From positions 17,854,572-17,918,571 of the forward strand of contig NC_092091.1 in the NCBI RefSeq assembly GCF_045679555.1: a stretch of 64,000 nt of DNA, read 5' to 3'. This DNA is from Salvelinus alpinus (Eukaryota; Chordata; Actinopteri; Salmoniformes; Salmonidae). Below, piece after piece: positions 63,676-64,000 of the stretch (its first letter is position 1; the number at the start of each line of letters is the position of its first letter). The notes under the pieces are model-generated. The model ran no database searches. It saw only the letters and a list, made by a program, of their open reading frames with translations, and was not told the DNA's origin. The position numbers and the translations under genes were made by a program.

Positions 63676-64000
63676 TGTCACGCCCTGACCGTAGATTGCT
63701 TTGTATGTTTCTATTTTTAGTTTGGTCAGGGTGTGATGTGGGTGGGTATTCTATGTTGTAGGTCTAGGTTTTCTGTTTCTGTGTGTTTGGCCTGATGTGG
63801 TTCCCAATCAGAGGCAGCTGTCTATTGTTGTCTCTGATTGGGAGCCATATTTAGGTAGCCTGTTTTCCCACTTTTGTTTGTGGGTTTCCTGTTTAGTGTT
63901 TGTTTCACCATTCAGGACTGTTCGTTTGTTGTTTTTGTTGTTTTGTCTTGTGTTGCGTATTTTTATTAAAGAATATGAACACTTACCACGCTGCACCTTG
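63676..64000 (+). mobile_element. LTR, continues past the window end
   Basis: Starts TGTCACGCCCTGACC and is homologous, in opposite orientation, to 44862-45178 (GGTTCCCAATCAGAGGCAGC, TCTCTGATTGGGAGCC). It ends at the window edge near ACACTTACCACGCTGC. Whether it is a solo LTR or the 5' LTR of a longer element cannot be seen here. Confidence 0.82.

Overview
This looks like vertebrate nuclear DNA from a salmonid fish (Salmo/Oncorhynchus/Salvelinus type; species not resolved). The reasons are salmonid-type tRNA-derived SINEs (including HpaI-like copies), decayed Tc1-like transposons with salmonid-style ends, hAT-derived elements, LINE 3' ends, and many CA/GT runs of over 100 bp. I found no recognisable host protein-coding exon in the 64 kb. 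The long open frames are tandem repeats, microsatellites or dead transposon genes.

The clearest functional locus is a two-hairpin microRNA cluster on the + strand: let-7a (37143-37218) and let-7b (37427-37510), whose mature arms start 286 bp apart. Sequence and order match the vertebrate let-7a-3/let-7b pair, which in human lies in the noncoding host gene MIRLET7BHG upstream of PPARA. By that synteny (inference) much of the window may be intron or flank of the let-7 host transcript. A CpG-rich, CRE-containing patch at about 46.08-46.29 kb is a candidate downstream promoter or first exon, and 13323-13601 is a candidate internal exon.

Layout: 0-7 kb holds a perfect 32-bp minisatellite, a MITE and LINE tails. 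7-17.5 kb is mostly single-copy, with one hAT-type MITE, a long polypyrimidine zone, one other MITE and microsatellites. 17.88-21.26 kb is a 3.4-kb hAT-like element carrying a nested SINE, a nested LINE tail and internal palindromes. 22-30 kb has scattered SINE, Tc1, MITE and LINE pieces. 30.6-36.1 kb is a cluster of five unrelated minisatellites, one broken by a hAT fragment. 37-38 kb is the let-7 cluster. 38.5-40.1 kb is a dead Tc1 element. 41-45.6 kb holds a MITE, a LINE tail, a 1.36-kb foldback element, SINEs and a solo LTR. 48.5-51 kb has a Tc1-like MITE with a nested SINE, then a LINE split by a SINE. 52-58.4 kb has a 17-bp minisatellite, Tc1 fragments, a complete miniature LTR element (53111-53648), a second dead Tc1 and a head-to-head Tc1 foldback. 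60-64 kb has a 34-bp minisatellite, a LINE and an LTR that inserted into that LINE.

The most unusual structure is the 538-bp element at 53111-53648. It has two nearly identical TG...CA terminal repeats, only 63 bp of interior, a purine tract before the 3' repeat and a 4-bp target duplication. This is the architecture of a terminal-repeat retrotransposon in miniature (TRIM), and each repeat carries a Pol III B-box-like, T-arm-like motif. Family names for repeats are from memory and were not searched.
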